64,000 nt of DNA from Stakelama saccharophila (GTDB lineage: Bacteria > Pseudomonadota > Alphaproteobacteria > Sphingomonadales > Sphingomonadaceae), in contig NZ_CP135076.1 in the NCBI RefSeq assembly GCF_032229225.1, forward strand, positions 2,027,001 to 2,091,000, in the 5' to 3' direction. A model generated the notes under the pieces. It ran no database searches. It was not told the origin of the DNA and saw nothing but the letters and a program-made list of their open reading frames with translations. Both the position numbers and the translations under genes were made by a program. Of the stretch, positions 25,919 through 36,913 are shown one piece after another. Positions within the stretch are counted from its first letter, which is position 1. Each line of letters opens with the position of its first letter.

Positions 25919-26581
25919 TTGAGCCAATTGTTCAAGCCGGCAGCCAATAGCTGGGCCCGCTGGTCCCTGGCCGCGATCCTGCTTGTGCCCCTGAGCCTGG
26001 CGATCATCGCCGGGGCGGTGACGCGCAGCGGCTATGTGACCGGCGAGGGGCGCTTCGTCGACCAGATCGTCCCGTTCAGCCACAAGCACCATGCCGGCGA
26101 TCTCGGCATCGATTGCCGTTACTGCCACACCGGTGTCGAGACGCAGGCCAGCGCAGTGGTGCCGCCGACGCATACCTGCATGACCTGTCATTCGCAGCTT
26201 TACACCGACGCCGACATGCTGGCCCCGGTGCGGCGAAGCCTGGCGGAAGGCAAGCCGCTCGAATGGAAGCGGGTGAACCGGCTGCCCGATTACGCCTATT
26301 TCGACCATCACGTCCATGTGAAGAACGGCGTTCCCTGCGCCGCCTGCCACGGCGATGTGCGCCGGATGCCGTTGTTGCGTCAGACAGCGCCGCTGACGAT
26401 GGACTGGTGCGTATCGTGCCACCGCGACCCGGAAGACAAGATCGTGGCGCCGGAGCGGGTGTTCGACAGCGCACCGTACGAGAATCGAACGCCCGCAGAC
26501 CGCGCGTTCGCCCGCTCCCGCATGATCGAGATCGCCCATCACGGCCGCAATCTCACCGAGTGTTCGATATGCCATCGGTAA
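25919..26581 (+). CDS. actA: Alternative Complex III pentaheme cytochrome subunit ActA
   Basis: The product has 220 residues. One N-terminal membrane helix (SLAAILLVPLSLAIIAGAV) anchors a periplasmic domain with five heme c sites: CRYCH, CMTCH, CAACH, CVSCH and CSICH, the expected five for ActA. It passes electrons from the quinol-oxidising core toward cytochrome c or the oxidase. The start is TTG (25919), with an AGAGGA element about 11 nt upstream; no ATG or GTG fits before the helix. It is the first gene of a 12-gene plus-strand operon, 226 nt after the histidine kinase. Confidence 0.93.
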   Translation: MSQLFKPAANSWARWSLAAILLVPLSLAIIAGAVTRSGYVTGEGRFVDQIVPFSHKHHAGDLGIDCRYCHTGVETQASAVVPPTHTCMTCHSQLYTDADMLAPVRRSLAEGKPLEWKRVNRLPDYAYFDHHVHVKNGVPCAACHGDVRRMPLLRQTAPLTMDWCVSCHRDPEDKIVAPERVFDSAPYENRTPADRAFARSRMIEIAHHGRNLTECSICHR

Positions 26582-26589
26582 GGGGGGAG

Positions 26590-29301
26590 ATGGACCGGAG
26601 GGCGTTGTTGCGCCTCATCGCCGGCGGCGCGGCGGCCACCGTCGCCGGCTGCACGCCGCCCAACCAGAAAATCTATCCTTACGTGAACCAGCCGGAGGGC
26701 ACGCTGCCGGGCAGCATCCGGCGCTATGCCACAACGGTGCCGCTTGCGGGTTACGGCCGCGGCGTAACCGGTCTCGTCACCGACGGCAGGCCGATCAAGC
26801 TCGAAGGGCTGGAGACGCATCCGGCCAGCCTCGGTGCAACCGACCTCTTCGCCGAAACCGCGCTGCTGGATCTCTACGATCCGCAACGGCTGCAGACGGT
26901 CGGCGGCCCGCCCGGCATCGCGAGCTGGGCCACCGCGGCGGAAGCGATCCATACCCGCCGGTCGACGGCCGGCGGCGAAGGCATCGCGATCCTGACCGGT
27001 CGCATCACCTCGCCTACGCAACTGCGAGAACTCAATCGGCTGCGCCGCCGCTTCCCGGCGATACGCCATGTCGCCTGGGAACCGCTCGACCACGACACCG
27101 TCCTTGCCGGTGCCGAAATGGCGACAGGCAAGCGGCTTCTCCCCCGCCCCCGGCCGCAGGATGCGGACGTGATCCTGGCCATCGGCGCCGATCCGCTGGG
27201 TCCCGGGCCGGACCAGATTGCCTTCGCCCGACACTGGTCCGAACGGCGCAGGGCGTCACCGCCGCCGCGCCTCTACGTCGCGGAGCCGTCGCTGACCAAT
27301 ACCGGCGCCATGGCGGACCGGCGGCTGGCGCTGGACCCGGCGAACCTCGCGCGCCTGGCGCATCTGCTGGCCGCCGCGCTGGGCGGGGCGACGGATGCGC
27401 CGGACGCGCCGGCGCCGCTTGTCGAATTCGCTGCCAAGGCGGCGCGCGACCTGTCGCAGGCCAAGGGCCGCGCGCTTGTCCTCGCCGGCCGCAGCGAACC
27501 GGCGGAGATGCACGCATTCGCCGCATGGGCCAATGCCCTGCTCGCGGCACCGCTCGACTGGATCGAGCCGGTCGGCGATACCGGCACGCAGGCACGGGAC
27601 CTAACCGGGCTTGCCGCCGACATGCATGCCGGCGCGATCGACACGTTGATCGTGCTGGAGGCCAATCCGGTATATGCCGCGCCGCCCGCTCTCGACTTCG
27701 CCGGTGCGATGGCGCAGGTGCCGCTGACGGTCACGGCATCCCAGTTCCCGAACGAAACCGTTGCGCTGTCCGACTGGGTTCTGCCGATCAGCCATCCGCT
27801 GGAGGAATGGAACGACTGGCGCGGTCCCGACGGCACGGCGTCGATCGCGCAGCCGCTGGTCCAGCGCTTCTACGACAGCCGCGCGGCCTCCGACGTGCTG
27901 GCCCTGATCGGCGATCCCGCGGCGACCGCCGAAAGCCTGCGACGGGTACGCACGACCTGGGCGAATCTCGACGACACCGCCTGGAAGATAGCGGTGGTGG
28001 CCGGCGTCGTCCCGGATAGCGCGCCGAGCCCGCAACCGGTGACGGCGGGTTCGCTCGTCCTTCCGCCGATCCGCTCCGCTGATGCGTCGTTCCTGGAAAT
28101 CCGCCCCTCCCCCACGCTGTGGGACGGCGTGCGCGCCAACAATGCATGGGCGCAGGAATGCCCCGATCCGATCAGCAAGGAAGTCTGGGGTGCCAGCGCG
28201 CGCCTGAACATCGACGAAATGCGCGAGCGGGCGATCGGCGACGGCGAACTGATCCGCATCGCGGCCGGGGAGCAATCGATCACCCTGCCCGCTCGCGGAA
28301 CCAGCGGTCAGGCACGCGGCGTCGTCACCATCATGGCCGGATATGGCCGGCACGATTCCGGCGCGGTGGCCGACGGGATCGGCGAAAACGCATGGCGCTT
28401 GTCGGGCGCGCAAGCCGTCACGCTCACCCCGACCGGCGAGCGCGGTCCGACGGTGAGCACGCAAGGCGTCTTCGCGCTGGACGGAGAGCTGGAGAAGATC
28501 TTCCGCGTGATCGCGCCGGGCGAAGAGGTGCCGGAAAAGAAGCACCAGCCGACGCTGCTCCCGAACCACGCGGCCAAGGATGCGCCCGATCCGCAATGGG
28601 CGATGACGATCGACACCGACGTCTGCATCGGCTGCAACGCTTGCGTGGTCGCGTGTCAGGCGGAAAACAACATCCCCGTGATCGGCCCGGAAGAGATGGA
28701 CGCGGGTCGCGACATGCACTGGCTGCGGGTCGACCGCTACGTCATCAGCGCGGAAGACGTCACCGGGTTCCAGCCGGTGCCGTGCATGCACTGCGAAAAG
28801 GCGCCGTGCGAACCCGTCTGCCCGGTCGAGGCCTCGGTCCACAATTCCGAAGGGCTGAACCTGCAGGTCTATAATCGCTGCATCGGCACGCGCACCTGCG
28901 AGGCGAATTGTCCGTACAAGGTCCGCCGGTTCAACTTCTTCGACTATTCCAGCCGTTCGGTCTGGGGCGATGCGGACGACGCCTCCATCACCGCGCAGCG
29001 CAATCCGAACGTGACCGTGCGCGACCGCGGCGTCATGGAAAAATGTACCTATTGCCTGCAGCGGATCAGCGCCGCGGAGCACGATGCCGATGCGAACGGC
29101 ACGCCGGTCGGCAAGGTCGTGACCGCCTGCCAGGCCGCCTGCCCTACCAACGCCATCACCTTCGGCAGCATCTCGGACCCGGACAGCGCCGTCAGCAGGA
29201 AGAAGGAAGATCCGCGTCATTACGCGATGCTGGAGGATCTGGGCACGAAGCCGCGCACGACCTATCTCGCGCGCACCGTCAATGACGAGGGTGAGGCGTG
29301 A
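26590..29301 (+). CDS. actB: Alternative Complex III iron-sulfur subunit ActB
   Basis: The product has 903 residues. The N-terminus (MDRRALLRLIAGGAAATVAGC) is Tat-like and ends in a lipobox-type Cys. About 620 residues of molybdopterin-oxidoreductase fold follow (the ActB1 part), which in this family holds no Mo cofactor. From residue 679 a ferredoxin-type domain carries four cluster-binding groups: CIGCNACVVAC, CMHCEKAPCEPVCP, CIGTRTCEANCPYK and the final CTYC with CQAACPTNAI. It relays electrons between the quinol site and ActA. A purine-rich AGGGGGGAG precedes the ATG at 26590, 8 nt after actA. Confidence 0.95.
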   Translation: MDRRALLRLIAGGAAATVAGCTPPNQKIYPYVNQPEGTLPGSIRRYATTVPLAGYGRGVTGLVTDGRPIKLEGLETHPASLGATDLFAETALLDLYDPQRLQTVGGPPGIASWATAAEAIHTRRSTAGGEGIAILTGRITSPTQLRELNRLRRRFPAIRHVAWEPLDHDTVLAGAEMATGKRLLPRPRPQDADVILAIGADPLGPGPDQIAFARHWSERRRASPPPRLYVAEPSLTNTGAMADRRLALDPANLARLAHLLAAALGGATDAPDAPAPLVEFAAKAARDLSQAKGRALVLAGRSEPAEMHAFAAWANALLAAPLDWIEPVGDTGTQARDLTGLAADMHAGAIDTLIVLEANPVYAAPPALDFAGAMAQVPLTVTASQFPNETVALSDWVLPISHPLEEWNDWRGPDGTASIAQPLVQRFYDSRAASDVLALIGDPAATAESLRRVRTTWANLDDTAWKIAVVAGVVPDSAPSPQPVTAGSLVLPPIRSADASFLEIRPSPTLWDGVRANNAWAQECPDPISKEVWGASARLNIDEMRERAIGDGELIRIAAGEQSITLPARGTSGQARGVVTIMAGYGRHDSGAVADGIGENAWRLSGAQAVTLTPTGERGPTVSTQGVFALDGELEKIFRVIAPGEEVPEKKHQPTLLPNHAAKDAPDPQWAMTIDTDVCIGCNACVVACQAENNIPVIGPEEMDAGRDMHWLRVDRYVISAEDVTGFQPVPCMHCEKAPCEPVCPVEASVHNSEGLNLQVYNRCIGTRTCEANCPYKVRRFNFFDYSSRSVWGDADDASITAQRNPNVTVRDRGVMEKCTYCLQRISAAEHDADANGTPVGKVVTACQAACPTNAITFGSISDPDSAVSRKKEDPRHYAMLEDLGTKPRTTYLARTVNDEGEA

Positions 29302-30662
29302 TGGAGGCGCATCACCGCGACAGCGACCGACAGTGGACCCTCCCCTCGGTCAAAACGCTCGACCACGTCACCGAAACGGTGCTGTCGCCACTGATGGACC
29401 GAAAGGCCGGCAAATCTTACTGGATCGCCTTCGGCATCAGTCTCGTGGTGGCCGTGATCGGCTTTGCCGCCATAGGGTTCAGTCTCGCCTACGGACCGGG
29501 CCTGTGGGGCAACAATACCGCGGTAGTGTGGGGATTTCCCATCGCCAATTATGTCTGGTGGATCGGTATCGGCAATGCCGGCACGCTGATATCATCGCTG
29601 CTGCTCCTGACCCGGCAGCATTGGCGCGCCTCGATCAACCGTTTCGCCGAGGCGATGACGCTGTTCGCGGTATCGATGGCCGGTCTGTTTCCGATCCTGC
29701 ACCTGGGGCGGCAGAACTATTTCTACTGGATGGCGCCCTATCCGAACACCATGGGTCTGTGGCCGCAGTGGCGCTCGGCGCTGGTGTGGGATTTCTGGGC
29801 CATTCTCTGCTACCTGCTGTTTTCGGTCATCTTCTTCTATGTCGGCCTGATCCCCGACCTGGCGGCGGTAAGGGATCGCCCCGGACGCCGCGGCTGGCGC
29901 CGTTTCTACGGCTTCTTCGCCATGGGGTGGCAGGGCACGCCAACCCAGTGGCGGGCGCAGGAACGCCTGCACCGCGCGCTCGCGGTACTGGCGGTGCCGC
30001 TGGTCTGCTCGGTGCATTCGATCGTCGGCCTCGATTTCGCCGCCTCGATGATGCCGGGCTGGATCGAGAGCCTGTTTCCACCCTATTTCGTCGTCGGCGC
30101 CCTGTTCTCGGGCTTTGCCATGGTGGTGCTGATCGCGCTGACGCTGCGCTGGGCGATGCGGCTGGAGGGCATCATCCTGCCCGCGCATTTCAACGCCATG
30201 GCCAAGATCCTACTTGCCTCCGCCATCGTCATGGGCGCGTCCTATTCGATGGAATGGTTCAGCGCCGCCTGGAGCGGCGAGGCGGCGGAACTGCGCGTGG
30301 TCGATTTCGAGTTCAACGGCCCTTATTGGCCGCTCTATGTGACGATGCTCCTCTGCAACGTCGTGGTGCCGCAGATCTTCTGGTGGCCCGGCGCGCGGAC
30401 GAACGTCTTCGCGCTGGTCGGCGTGTCGCTTGCCGTTCTGGTCGGCATGTGGATCGAGCGGATCGTCATCATCATCGAGACGCTTTCGACCGGCTATGAA
30501 CCCAGCTTTTTTCAGCTCTATTCCGCCACCTTCGTCGACTTCGCCATCCTGATCGGGACACTGTCGGCGTTCGTCTGGCTGTTCCTCGTCTTCGCCCGCC
30601 TGCTGCCGGTCTGTTCCATCTACGAAACGCGCGAGCTGCTCGCGAGGGAGCGCAAGGCATGA
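29301..30662 (+). CDS. actC: Alternative Complex III membrane subunit ActC (NrfD-like)
   Basis: The product has 453 residues with about ten membrane helices of the NrfD/PsrC fold. Family features include YWIAFGISLVVAVIGF, VWWIGIGNAGTLIS, FYWMAPYPNTMGLWPQ and VCSVHSIVGLDFAAS. It holds the quinol oxidation site and is the partner of ActF. The ATG overlaps the actB stop (TGATG); a GTG one codon earlier is possible but less likely. Confidence 0.95.
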   Translation: MEAHHRDSDRQWTLPSVKTLDHVTETVLSPLMDRKAGKSYWIAFGISLVVAVIGFAAIGFSLAYGPGLWGNNTAVVWGFPIANYVWWIGIGNAGTLISSLLLLTRQHWRASINRFAEAMTLFAVSMAGLFPILHLGRQNYFYWMAPYPNTMGLWPQWRSALVWDFWAILCYLLFSVIFFYVGLIPDLAAVRDRPGRRGWRRFYGFFAMGWQGTPTQWRAQERLHRALAVLAVPLVCSVHSIVGLDFAASMMPGWIESLFPPYFVVGALFSGFAMVVLIALTLRWAMRLEGIILPAHFNAMAKILLASAIVMGASYSMEWFSAAWSGEAAELRVVDFEFNGPYWPLYVTMLLCNVVVPQIFWWPGARTNVFALVGVSLAVLVGMWIERIVIIIETLSTGYEPSFFQLYSATFVDFAILIGTLSAFVWLFLVFARLLPVCSIYETRELLARERKA

Positions 30663-31177
30663 GCCATATCGCCGTCGCCATCGCCCGGTTCGACGACGAG
30701 GCGCCGTTCGTGCGGGCGCGCTCGCATGCGCGCGACCGCGGACTTCGGGTGCTCGGTGAGTGGTGCCCCTTCCCGCCATCCAGCTTGCCGGAACATTATC
30801 AGGCGCGCGCGGTCGTTTGGACGGTCGCGGTCGCGGGAATTGTCGGTGCGCTGGCCTTCTTCGTCCTCGAATGGTGGACGGCGTACGACTACCCCTTCAA
30901 CAGCGGCGGTCGGCCGCTGTTCAGTTGGCAGGTCTTCATCGTTCCGGCGACGGAATTCCTCGCGCTTTCCGGGGCGGTCGGCGGCGTGATCGCGTTGTTC
31001 GTGGCGGCACGCCTGACACGGCTCAACCATCCCGCCTTCGACTTCGAAGAGGTGATGCACGCATCGCGCGACAGCTTCGTCCTCGCGCTCGCCTGCGACA
31101 CGGACGACAGCGCCAATTCCGCGATGGCCCTGCTGGCCGATGCCGGGGCCACCCACAGCCGCCTGGTCGAAGCATGA
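30659..31177 (+). CDS. actD: Alternative Complex III subunit ActD (DUF3341)
   Basis: The product has 172 residues. A soluble N-terminal segment is followed by two membrane helices (VVWTVAVAGIVGALAFFVLEW and VPATEFLALSGAVGGVIALF) separated by the conserved aromatic loop DYPFNSGGRPLFSW, and a cytosolic tail with FDFEEVMHASRDSF. This is the standard DUF3341/ActD layout; the subunit anchors and stabilises the complex. It overlaps actC by 4 nt (ATGA). Confidence 0.93.
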   Translation: MSHIAVAIARFDDEAPFVRARSHARDRGLRVLGEWCPFPPSSLPEHYQARAVVWTVAVAGIVGALAFFVLEWWTAYDYPFNSGGRPLFSWQVFIVPATEFLALSGAVGGVIALFVAARLTRLNHPAFDFEEVMHASRDSFVLALACDTDDSANSAMALLADAGATHSRLVEA

Positions 31178-31677
31178 GGTGCCTGCCCTCCCTCCTGCTT
31201 GCCGTGGCGGCGGGCACGCTGGCGGCCGGATGCGACCTGTCGATGAAGAACCAGCCGCGCAACGACCGGATGGAAAGCCCCACCCTCTGGCCCGGCGGAC
31301 CGCAGCGCGCACCGCCGCCGGCAGGCACCGTCGCGTTCGAGGACATAGCGCGCGACCGGGCGCTCGCTTATGCTCCCCCGATCACCGCCGCACTGCTGGA
31401 ACGCGGACAGCAACGCTATGCGATCTATTGTTCCGTATGCCATGGGGAACGCGGCGAGGGCGACGGCATCGTCGTCCGGCACGGCTTTCCCGCCCCGCCT
31501 TCTTATCACACCGAGCGGCTCAGGGACGCACCGCCCCGGCACATCGTCGACGTCATTACCGACGGCTACGGGGTCATGTACAGCTATGCCGACCGGGTGC
31601 CGCCGACCGACCGCTGGGCAATCGCCGCCTATGTGAAGACGCTGCAGGTCGCCGGGCCCGAAAGGGAGGCTCGGTGA
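31174..31677 (+). CDS. actE: Alternative Complex III monoheme cytochrome subunit ActE
   Basis: The product has 167 residues with a lipoprotein signal (AAGTLAAGC) and one heme c motif CSVCH followed by GERGEGDGIVV. The axial Met is probably in DGYGVMYSYADRV, and the chain ends with WAIAAYVKTLQ. It carries electrons from ActA to the downstream oxidase; in ACIII-oxidase supercomplexes ActE is the expected link. It starts at the ATGA overlap with actD and ends in the TGATG overlap with actF. Confidence 0.94.
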   Translation: MRCLPSLLLAVAAGTLAAGCDLSMKNQPRNDRMESPTLWPGGPQRAPPPAGTVAFEDIARDRALAYAPPITAALLERGQQRYAIYCSVCHGERGEGDGIVVRHGFPAPPSYHTERLRDAPPRHIVDVITDGYGVMYSYADRVPPTDRWAIAAYVKTLQVAGPEREAR

Positions 31678-32609
31678 TGCGCGCCTGGACCATCGGAGCT
31701 GTCGCGCTGGCCGCGGCGTTGCTGGCGCTCCTGATCGACCCCGTGGCGGTCGCGGCAGGATGGCGGGCCGGATTCCTCACGGCAGGCGCGCCCGTGCTGG
31801 GTGCGGTCCTGATGCTGATGATCGGCCGCGTGGTCGGCGCGGACTGGCGCCCCTTCGGCGTAATCGCAGCCGCCACCCCGATCATCCTTCTTGCCGGTCT
31901 GCCCATCCTTCCAGCGCAGTTCGCAAGCAACGTTCCGTCCCACCTGTCGGTATGGGGCAGCCCCTGGTTCATCGCCGGGCGGACGATTGCGGCCATCGGC
32001 GCGCTGGCCTTTGTCGGTCTATGCCTGGTTCGCGGAGCGTCGCTGACCTTCGCTGCCGTCTCGCTCGCCCTTTATGCGGTTCTGGTCTCGATCGTCGCCT
32101 ATGACTGGCTGCTGGGCGGCAGCCTCGGCCACCCGATATCGTCGATCGGGATGATCCTGACCGCCGAACAGATCGGCGGCGCCTGCGCAGGGCTGCTGAT
32201 CCTCGGGCTCGGCGACAGCGGCCTGCGGCGCGACATGTCCTACATGCTGATCGCGATGGGCCTGGCCCTCAGCTATCTGATCTTCATGGACTATCTGATC
32301 AAATGGTATGCCGACTTGCCGAGTCAGGTCGACTGGTATCTGGAACGCGACAACGCCATGTCGGCGATGGCGGGCGCGGCGCTGCTTCTGGGGCTGTTCG
32401 GGCCGATCATCAGCCTGACCCTCTCGAACGGCGAAGCCGGGCGCCGGGTCGCGGCGCTGTGTTCGCTGCTGGCGCTGGCGCTCATCAATCTCTGGTTCGT
32501 GAGCGGAGCGTGGCTGGCGGCGCTGGTCCAGGCCCTGGTCATCACATGGATGGCGGCATGGTCGCTTGCCCTTGCGCGTCGCCGCAATCTTCAGGAGGCG
32601 CATGGCTGA
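31677..32609 (+). CDS. actF: Alternative Complex III membrane subunit ActF
   Basis: The product has 310 residues with nine or ten membrane helices and very short loops. Landmarks are FIAGRTIAAIGALAF, VSIVAYDWLLGG followed by SSIGMILTAEQIGGACAGLL, YLIFMDYLIKWYADLP and VDWYLERDNAMSA, which identify it as ActF, the second NrfD-like subunit. It is shorter than the roughly 400-residue ActF proteins of Bacteroidota. The start ATG 31677 is in the TGATG overlap with actE; a GTG one codon upstream is an alternative. Confidence 0.92.
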   Translation: MRAWTIGAVALAAALLALLIDPVAVAAGWRAGFLTAGAPVLGAVLMLMIGRVVGADWRPFGVIAAATPIILLAGLPILPAQFASNVPSHLSVWGSPWFIAGRTIAAIGALAFVGLCLVRGASLTFAAVSLALYAVLVSIVAYDWLLGGSLGHPISSIGMILTAEQIGGACAGLLILGLGDSGLRRDMSYMLIAMGLALSYLIFMDYLIKWYADLPSQVDWYLERDNAMSAMAGAALLLGLFGPIISLTLSNGEAGRRVAALCSLLALALINLWFVSGAWLAALVQALVITWMAAWSLALARRRNLQEAHG

Positions 32610-32919
32610 CGAATCCGACGATCGCCACGAAGGCTGGGACGTGCCGTTCCGCAAGGGCGCGCTGATCGGCGTCGGCGTGCCGCTCTGCCTGCTGCTCGTC
32701 GTTCTGGCGACGGGAACCTGGTTCAATGTCACGCTGCAGCCGGGGACGTATCGCCAGCCGCAGCAATTTCCCGCCCCCGGATTGGATACCGGCATCAGCC
32801 GTCCCACCGTCGCCTCGGACGTCCCCGATCCGGCGGAGCCCGAGGACCCCGCCGTAACGCGGGCAAAGCGGATCGTGCTGCGCGACGGCATTCCCGACTG
32901 GCCGGAGGCGCGACCATGA
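32602..32919 (+). CDS. Small membrane-anchored protein between actF and the SCO gene
   Basis: I do not know a named family. The 105 residues include an N-terminal hydrophilic part, one membrane helix (LIGVGVPLCLLLVVLATGTWF) and a Pro-rich periplasmic tail of about 60 residues. The tail ends in a stretch (RAKRIVLRDGIPDWPEARP) that looks conserved rather than random. It has a good AGGAGG Shine-Dalgarno, overlaps actF by 8 nt and overlaps the SCO gene by 4 nt. The setting suggests an assembly factor or small subunit of the ACIII-oxidase complex; this is inference. Confidence 0.7.
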   Translation: MADESDDRHEGWDVPFRKGALIGVGVPLCLLLVVLATGTWFNVTLQPGTYRQPQQFPAPGLDTGISRPTVASDVPDPAEPEDPAVTRAKRIVLRDGIPDWPEARP

Positions 32920-33696
32920 TCGGGCGGGCGCTTTTCGTTCTGCTGTTGGCGATCACGGCGGCAACACCTGCTGCCGCGAAACTGAGCCCCAACGACATTG
33001 CGCGGGCCGGCACGCGCCCGTCGCCGGACGCGCGCATGCCCGGCGATACGATGTGGACCGACCAGCGCGGCGCGCATGTCCGTCTGGGCGACCTTGTCGC
33101 GGGCAAGCCGACCGTGTTGCTGTTCGCCGACTATACCTGCCGGCACATTTGCGGCCCAGGTCTGACACTGACTGCCGGCGCGCTCGCCGACGGCGACATG
33201 CGGGTCGGCGAGGATGTCGCGTTCGTGATCCTCGGGCTGGACCCCAAGGACGGCCCGGCCGAGGCACGCGCCATGGCGAAGCGGCGGCTTGATTCCCTGC
33301 CCGAGATCGTCCGCAACGTGGAATTGCTCAGCGCCGATGCGAAGACGATCGCCAAGGCCGAAAGCGCCCTGGGCTTTACCGCCGTCTACGATCCGTCGAC
33401 CGACCAGTACGCCCATGATGCGAGCGCCTATATCTTCAATGCGGACGGCAGGCTGACGAAGCTGCTGCCGGAGACGGCGCTCGTGCCGTCCCTGTTGGAA
33501 AAGGCGCTGAAAAGCAGTGGCGGCAGCGCAGGCGGAAACCAGAGCTTCCTCGCCCATGTCGCCACCGTCTGCTACGGATTCGCCGCGGCGAGCGGCATCT
33601 ACGGCGCCACGATTGCGACCGCACTGAAAGCGGGCGGCGTGGTTATCCTGCTCGCATTCGGGCTGTTCTTCCTGCGCATGGCATGGAGGCGCCGGC

Positions 33697-33707
<11 letters not shown>
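32916..33707 (+). CDS. SCO1/SenC-family copper chaperone with C-terminal membrane helix
   Basis: The product has 263 residues: a signal peptide (AITAATPAAA), then a thioredoxin-like SCO domain. The copper-binding CxxxC is Cys75-Arg-His-Ile-Cys79 and the third ligand is probably the His of QYAHDASAYIF. A C-terminal helix (AGGVVILLAFGLFFLRMAW) anchors it from the far end, unlike most SCO proteins, which have an N-terminal anchor. It should load the CuA centre of the oxidase subunit II encoded next, with which it overlaps by 11 nt. Confidence 0.9.
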
Positions 33708-34616
<909 letters not shown>

Positions 34617-34620
<4 letters not shown>

Positions 34621-36284
34621 GCACGCGCGCCACGGCGCTGGTCGATCGCGAGCTGCGCTCGCCCAGCTATCTGCAAAACGGCACCGATCTCCGCTCGTGG
34701 CTGCTCACGACCGATCACAAGCGGATCGGCATCCTGTACGCGCTTTCGATCACGTTCTTCTTCTTTCTCGGCGGCATCGCCGCGACGCTGATCCGGATGG
34801 ACCTGGTCACGCCGGCGGCCGACCTGTTGACCAACGACCAGTATAACCGCGCCTTCACGCTGCACGGCATCATCATGGTCTGGTTCTTCCTGGTGCCGTC
34901 GATCCCGACGACGCTCGGCAATTTCCTGCTGCCGCTGATGCTGGGTACGAAGGACCTCGCCTTTCCGCGCCTGAACCTGTTGAGCTGGTACATCTTCGTC
35001 GTCGGTGGCCTGCTGACGCTGTTCGCGCTGGTGGTCGGCGGCGTCGACACCGGCTGGACCTTCTACACGCCATTTTCGACGCTTTATTCGAACAGCCATG
35101 TGCTGCTTGCGGCGATGGGCGTGTTCATCGTCGGCTTCTCTTCGATCGCGACCGGCGTCAACTTCATCGCCACGACGCACATGCTGCGGGCAAAGGGGCT
35201 GACCTGGATGCGCCTGCCACTGTTCGCCTGGGCGATGTACACGACCAGCCTGGTGATGGTGCTGGCGACGCCGGTCCTGTCCATGTCGCTGCTGCTGGTT
35301 ACGGCCGAGCGCGCCTTCGGCCTGCCGATCTTCGATCCGCGCGCCGGGGGCGATCCGCTGCTGTTCCAGCACCTGTTCTGGTTCTACAGCCATCCGGCCG
35401 TCTACATCATGGTGCTGCCCGCCTTCGGCGTGGTGTCGGAGATCATCACCTGCGAGGCGCGCCGGCGCATCTTCGGCTATCAGTTCATGGTCTATGCCAT
35501 GGTGGTGATCGCCGTTATCGGCTTCATGGTCTGGGGCCATCACATGTTCGTGTCCGGGCAGTCGGCCTTCGCCAACCTCGCATTTTCCTTCCTGTCCTTC
35601 GTCATCGCCGTGCCGAGCGCGATCAAGGTCTTCAACTGGACGGGAACGCTCTATCGCGGTCAGATCCGCTTTTCCGCGCCGATGCTCTATGCCCTCGGCT
35701 TCGTCGGCCTGTTCACGATCGGCGGGCTGACGGGGCTGTTCCTCGCGTCGGTGCCGCTCGACGTGCACCTTACCGACACCTATTTCGTCGTCGCGCATTT
35801 CCACTACATCATGGTCGGCGGATCGGTGTCGGCCTTTTTCGGCGGCCTGCATTTCTGGTGGCCGAAGATAACGGGCCGCCTTTATTCGGAGCGCCTGGCC
35901 CAGTTCGCCGCGCTGTCGATGTTCTTCGGCTTCAACTTCACCTTCTTTCCGCAGTTCGTCATGGGCTGGATGGGCATGCCGCGGCGCTACCACGTCTATC
36001 CGCCCGAATTTCAGCCCTGGCATGTGATGTCCTCGGTCGGCGCCGCCGTCCTCGCCTTCGCATATGCCTGGCCGCTCTTCTATCTCGGCTGGTCGCTGTT
36101 CAAGGGAGAGAAGGCGCCGCCCAATCCGCATGGCGCCACAGGCCTGGAATGGCAGACGCGATCGCCGCCGCCCAAGGAGAATTTCGATTCCACGCCCGAG
36201 GTGACAGCGGGTCCCTACAAATATCATCCGCGCGAAAGCACGCCCGACGAGGTGGAGCAGGCGCAAAAGCCGCAGGAGCCGTGA
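34617..36284 (+). CDS. coxA: Cytochrome c oxidase subunit I, A2-type (second oxidase)
   Basis: The product has 555 residues with twelve membrane helices. Heme/copper ligands occur in [31 protein letters not shown] and [12 protein letters not shown]. Residues 257-258 are Tyr-Ser before the CuB His259, the recognised substitute for the D-channel Glu in A2-type heme-copper oxidases. The C-terminal tail after the last helix is hydrophilic ([16 protein letters not shown]). It is clearly distinct from ctaD and sits directly after the ACIII genes, so a quinol:oxygen supercomplex is likely. The start overlaps coxB by 4 nt. Confidence 0.97.
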
Positions 36285-36913
36285 TGGCGGACGACCTCCT
36301 CCTGCACGAACCGTTCGAGAACCCGGCGCGCCAGCGGGTCGCCGTCCCGTTCGGCATGTGGGCCTTTCTAACCACCGAAATCCTGTTCTTCGCCGGCATA
36401 TTCCTGTTCTACGCCCATAGCAGGTGGAACGGCGGACAGGCCTTTCTGGAAGGCGCGAAGGAAAGCGCCTTCTGGTATGGCACGATCAATACGGCGATCC
36501 TGATGACGAGCAGCCTCGCCATGGCGATCGCGGAACGCGCAAACCGACTGTCGGTGATGCCGCTCGTCCGCGCCATGCTGTGGCTCACCATCCTGCTCGG
36601 GACGGTGTTCCTCGTCGTCAAGGGGCTGGAATACCACAAGGATGTGAGCGAACACCTTGTCCCCGGACCGCACTTCAAGCTGGAGCATGGACCGGCGGAG
36701 CAGTTCTGGGCCTTCTACTGGACGGCGACCGGCGTCCATGCCGTCCATCTGACGATCGGCATCGGTGCCGTCATGCGGCTGGCCTGGATCGACTGGCGGT
36801 CGGATCTGTCGCGGCGGGATACCCTGATCGAGGCGACGGCGCTCTACCTGCACCTCGTCGACATCATCTGGTTGACGCTCTATCCACTACTGTATCTGGC
36901 AGGCCGACAATGA
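36284..36913 (+). CDS. coxC: Cytochrome c oxidase subunit III (second oxidase)
   Basis: The product has 209 residues with five membrane helices: FGMWAFLTTEILFFAGIFLFY, INTAILMTSSLAMAIA, LWLTILLGTVFLVVKGLEY, the FYWTATGVHAVHLTIGIG helix, and LYLHLVDIIWLTLYPLLYL. This is the short subunit III form. It overlaps coxA by one base (TGATG) and the next gene by 4 nt. Confidence 0.95.
   Translation: MADDLLLHEPFENPARQRVAVPFGMWAFLTTEILFFAGIFLFYAHSRWNGGQAFLEGAKESAFWYGTINTAILMTSSLAMAIAERANRLSVMPLVRAMLWLTILLGTVFLVVKGLEYHKDVSEHLVPGPHFKLEHGPAEQFWAFYWTATGVHAVHLTIGIGAVMRLAWIDWRSDLSRRDTLIEATALYLHLVDIIWLTLYPLLYLAGRQ

Noticed and set aside
25742..26575. Minus-strand frame opposite actA
   Set aside because: Overlaps the five CxxCH motifs of actA; no recognisable domain.
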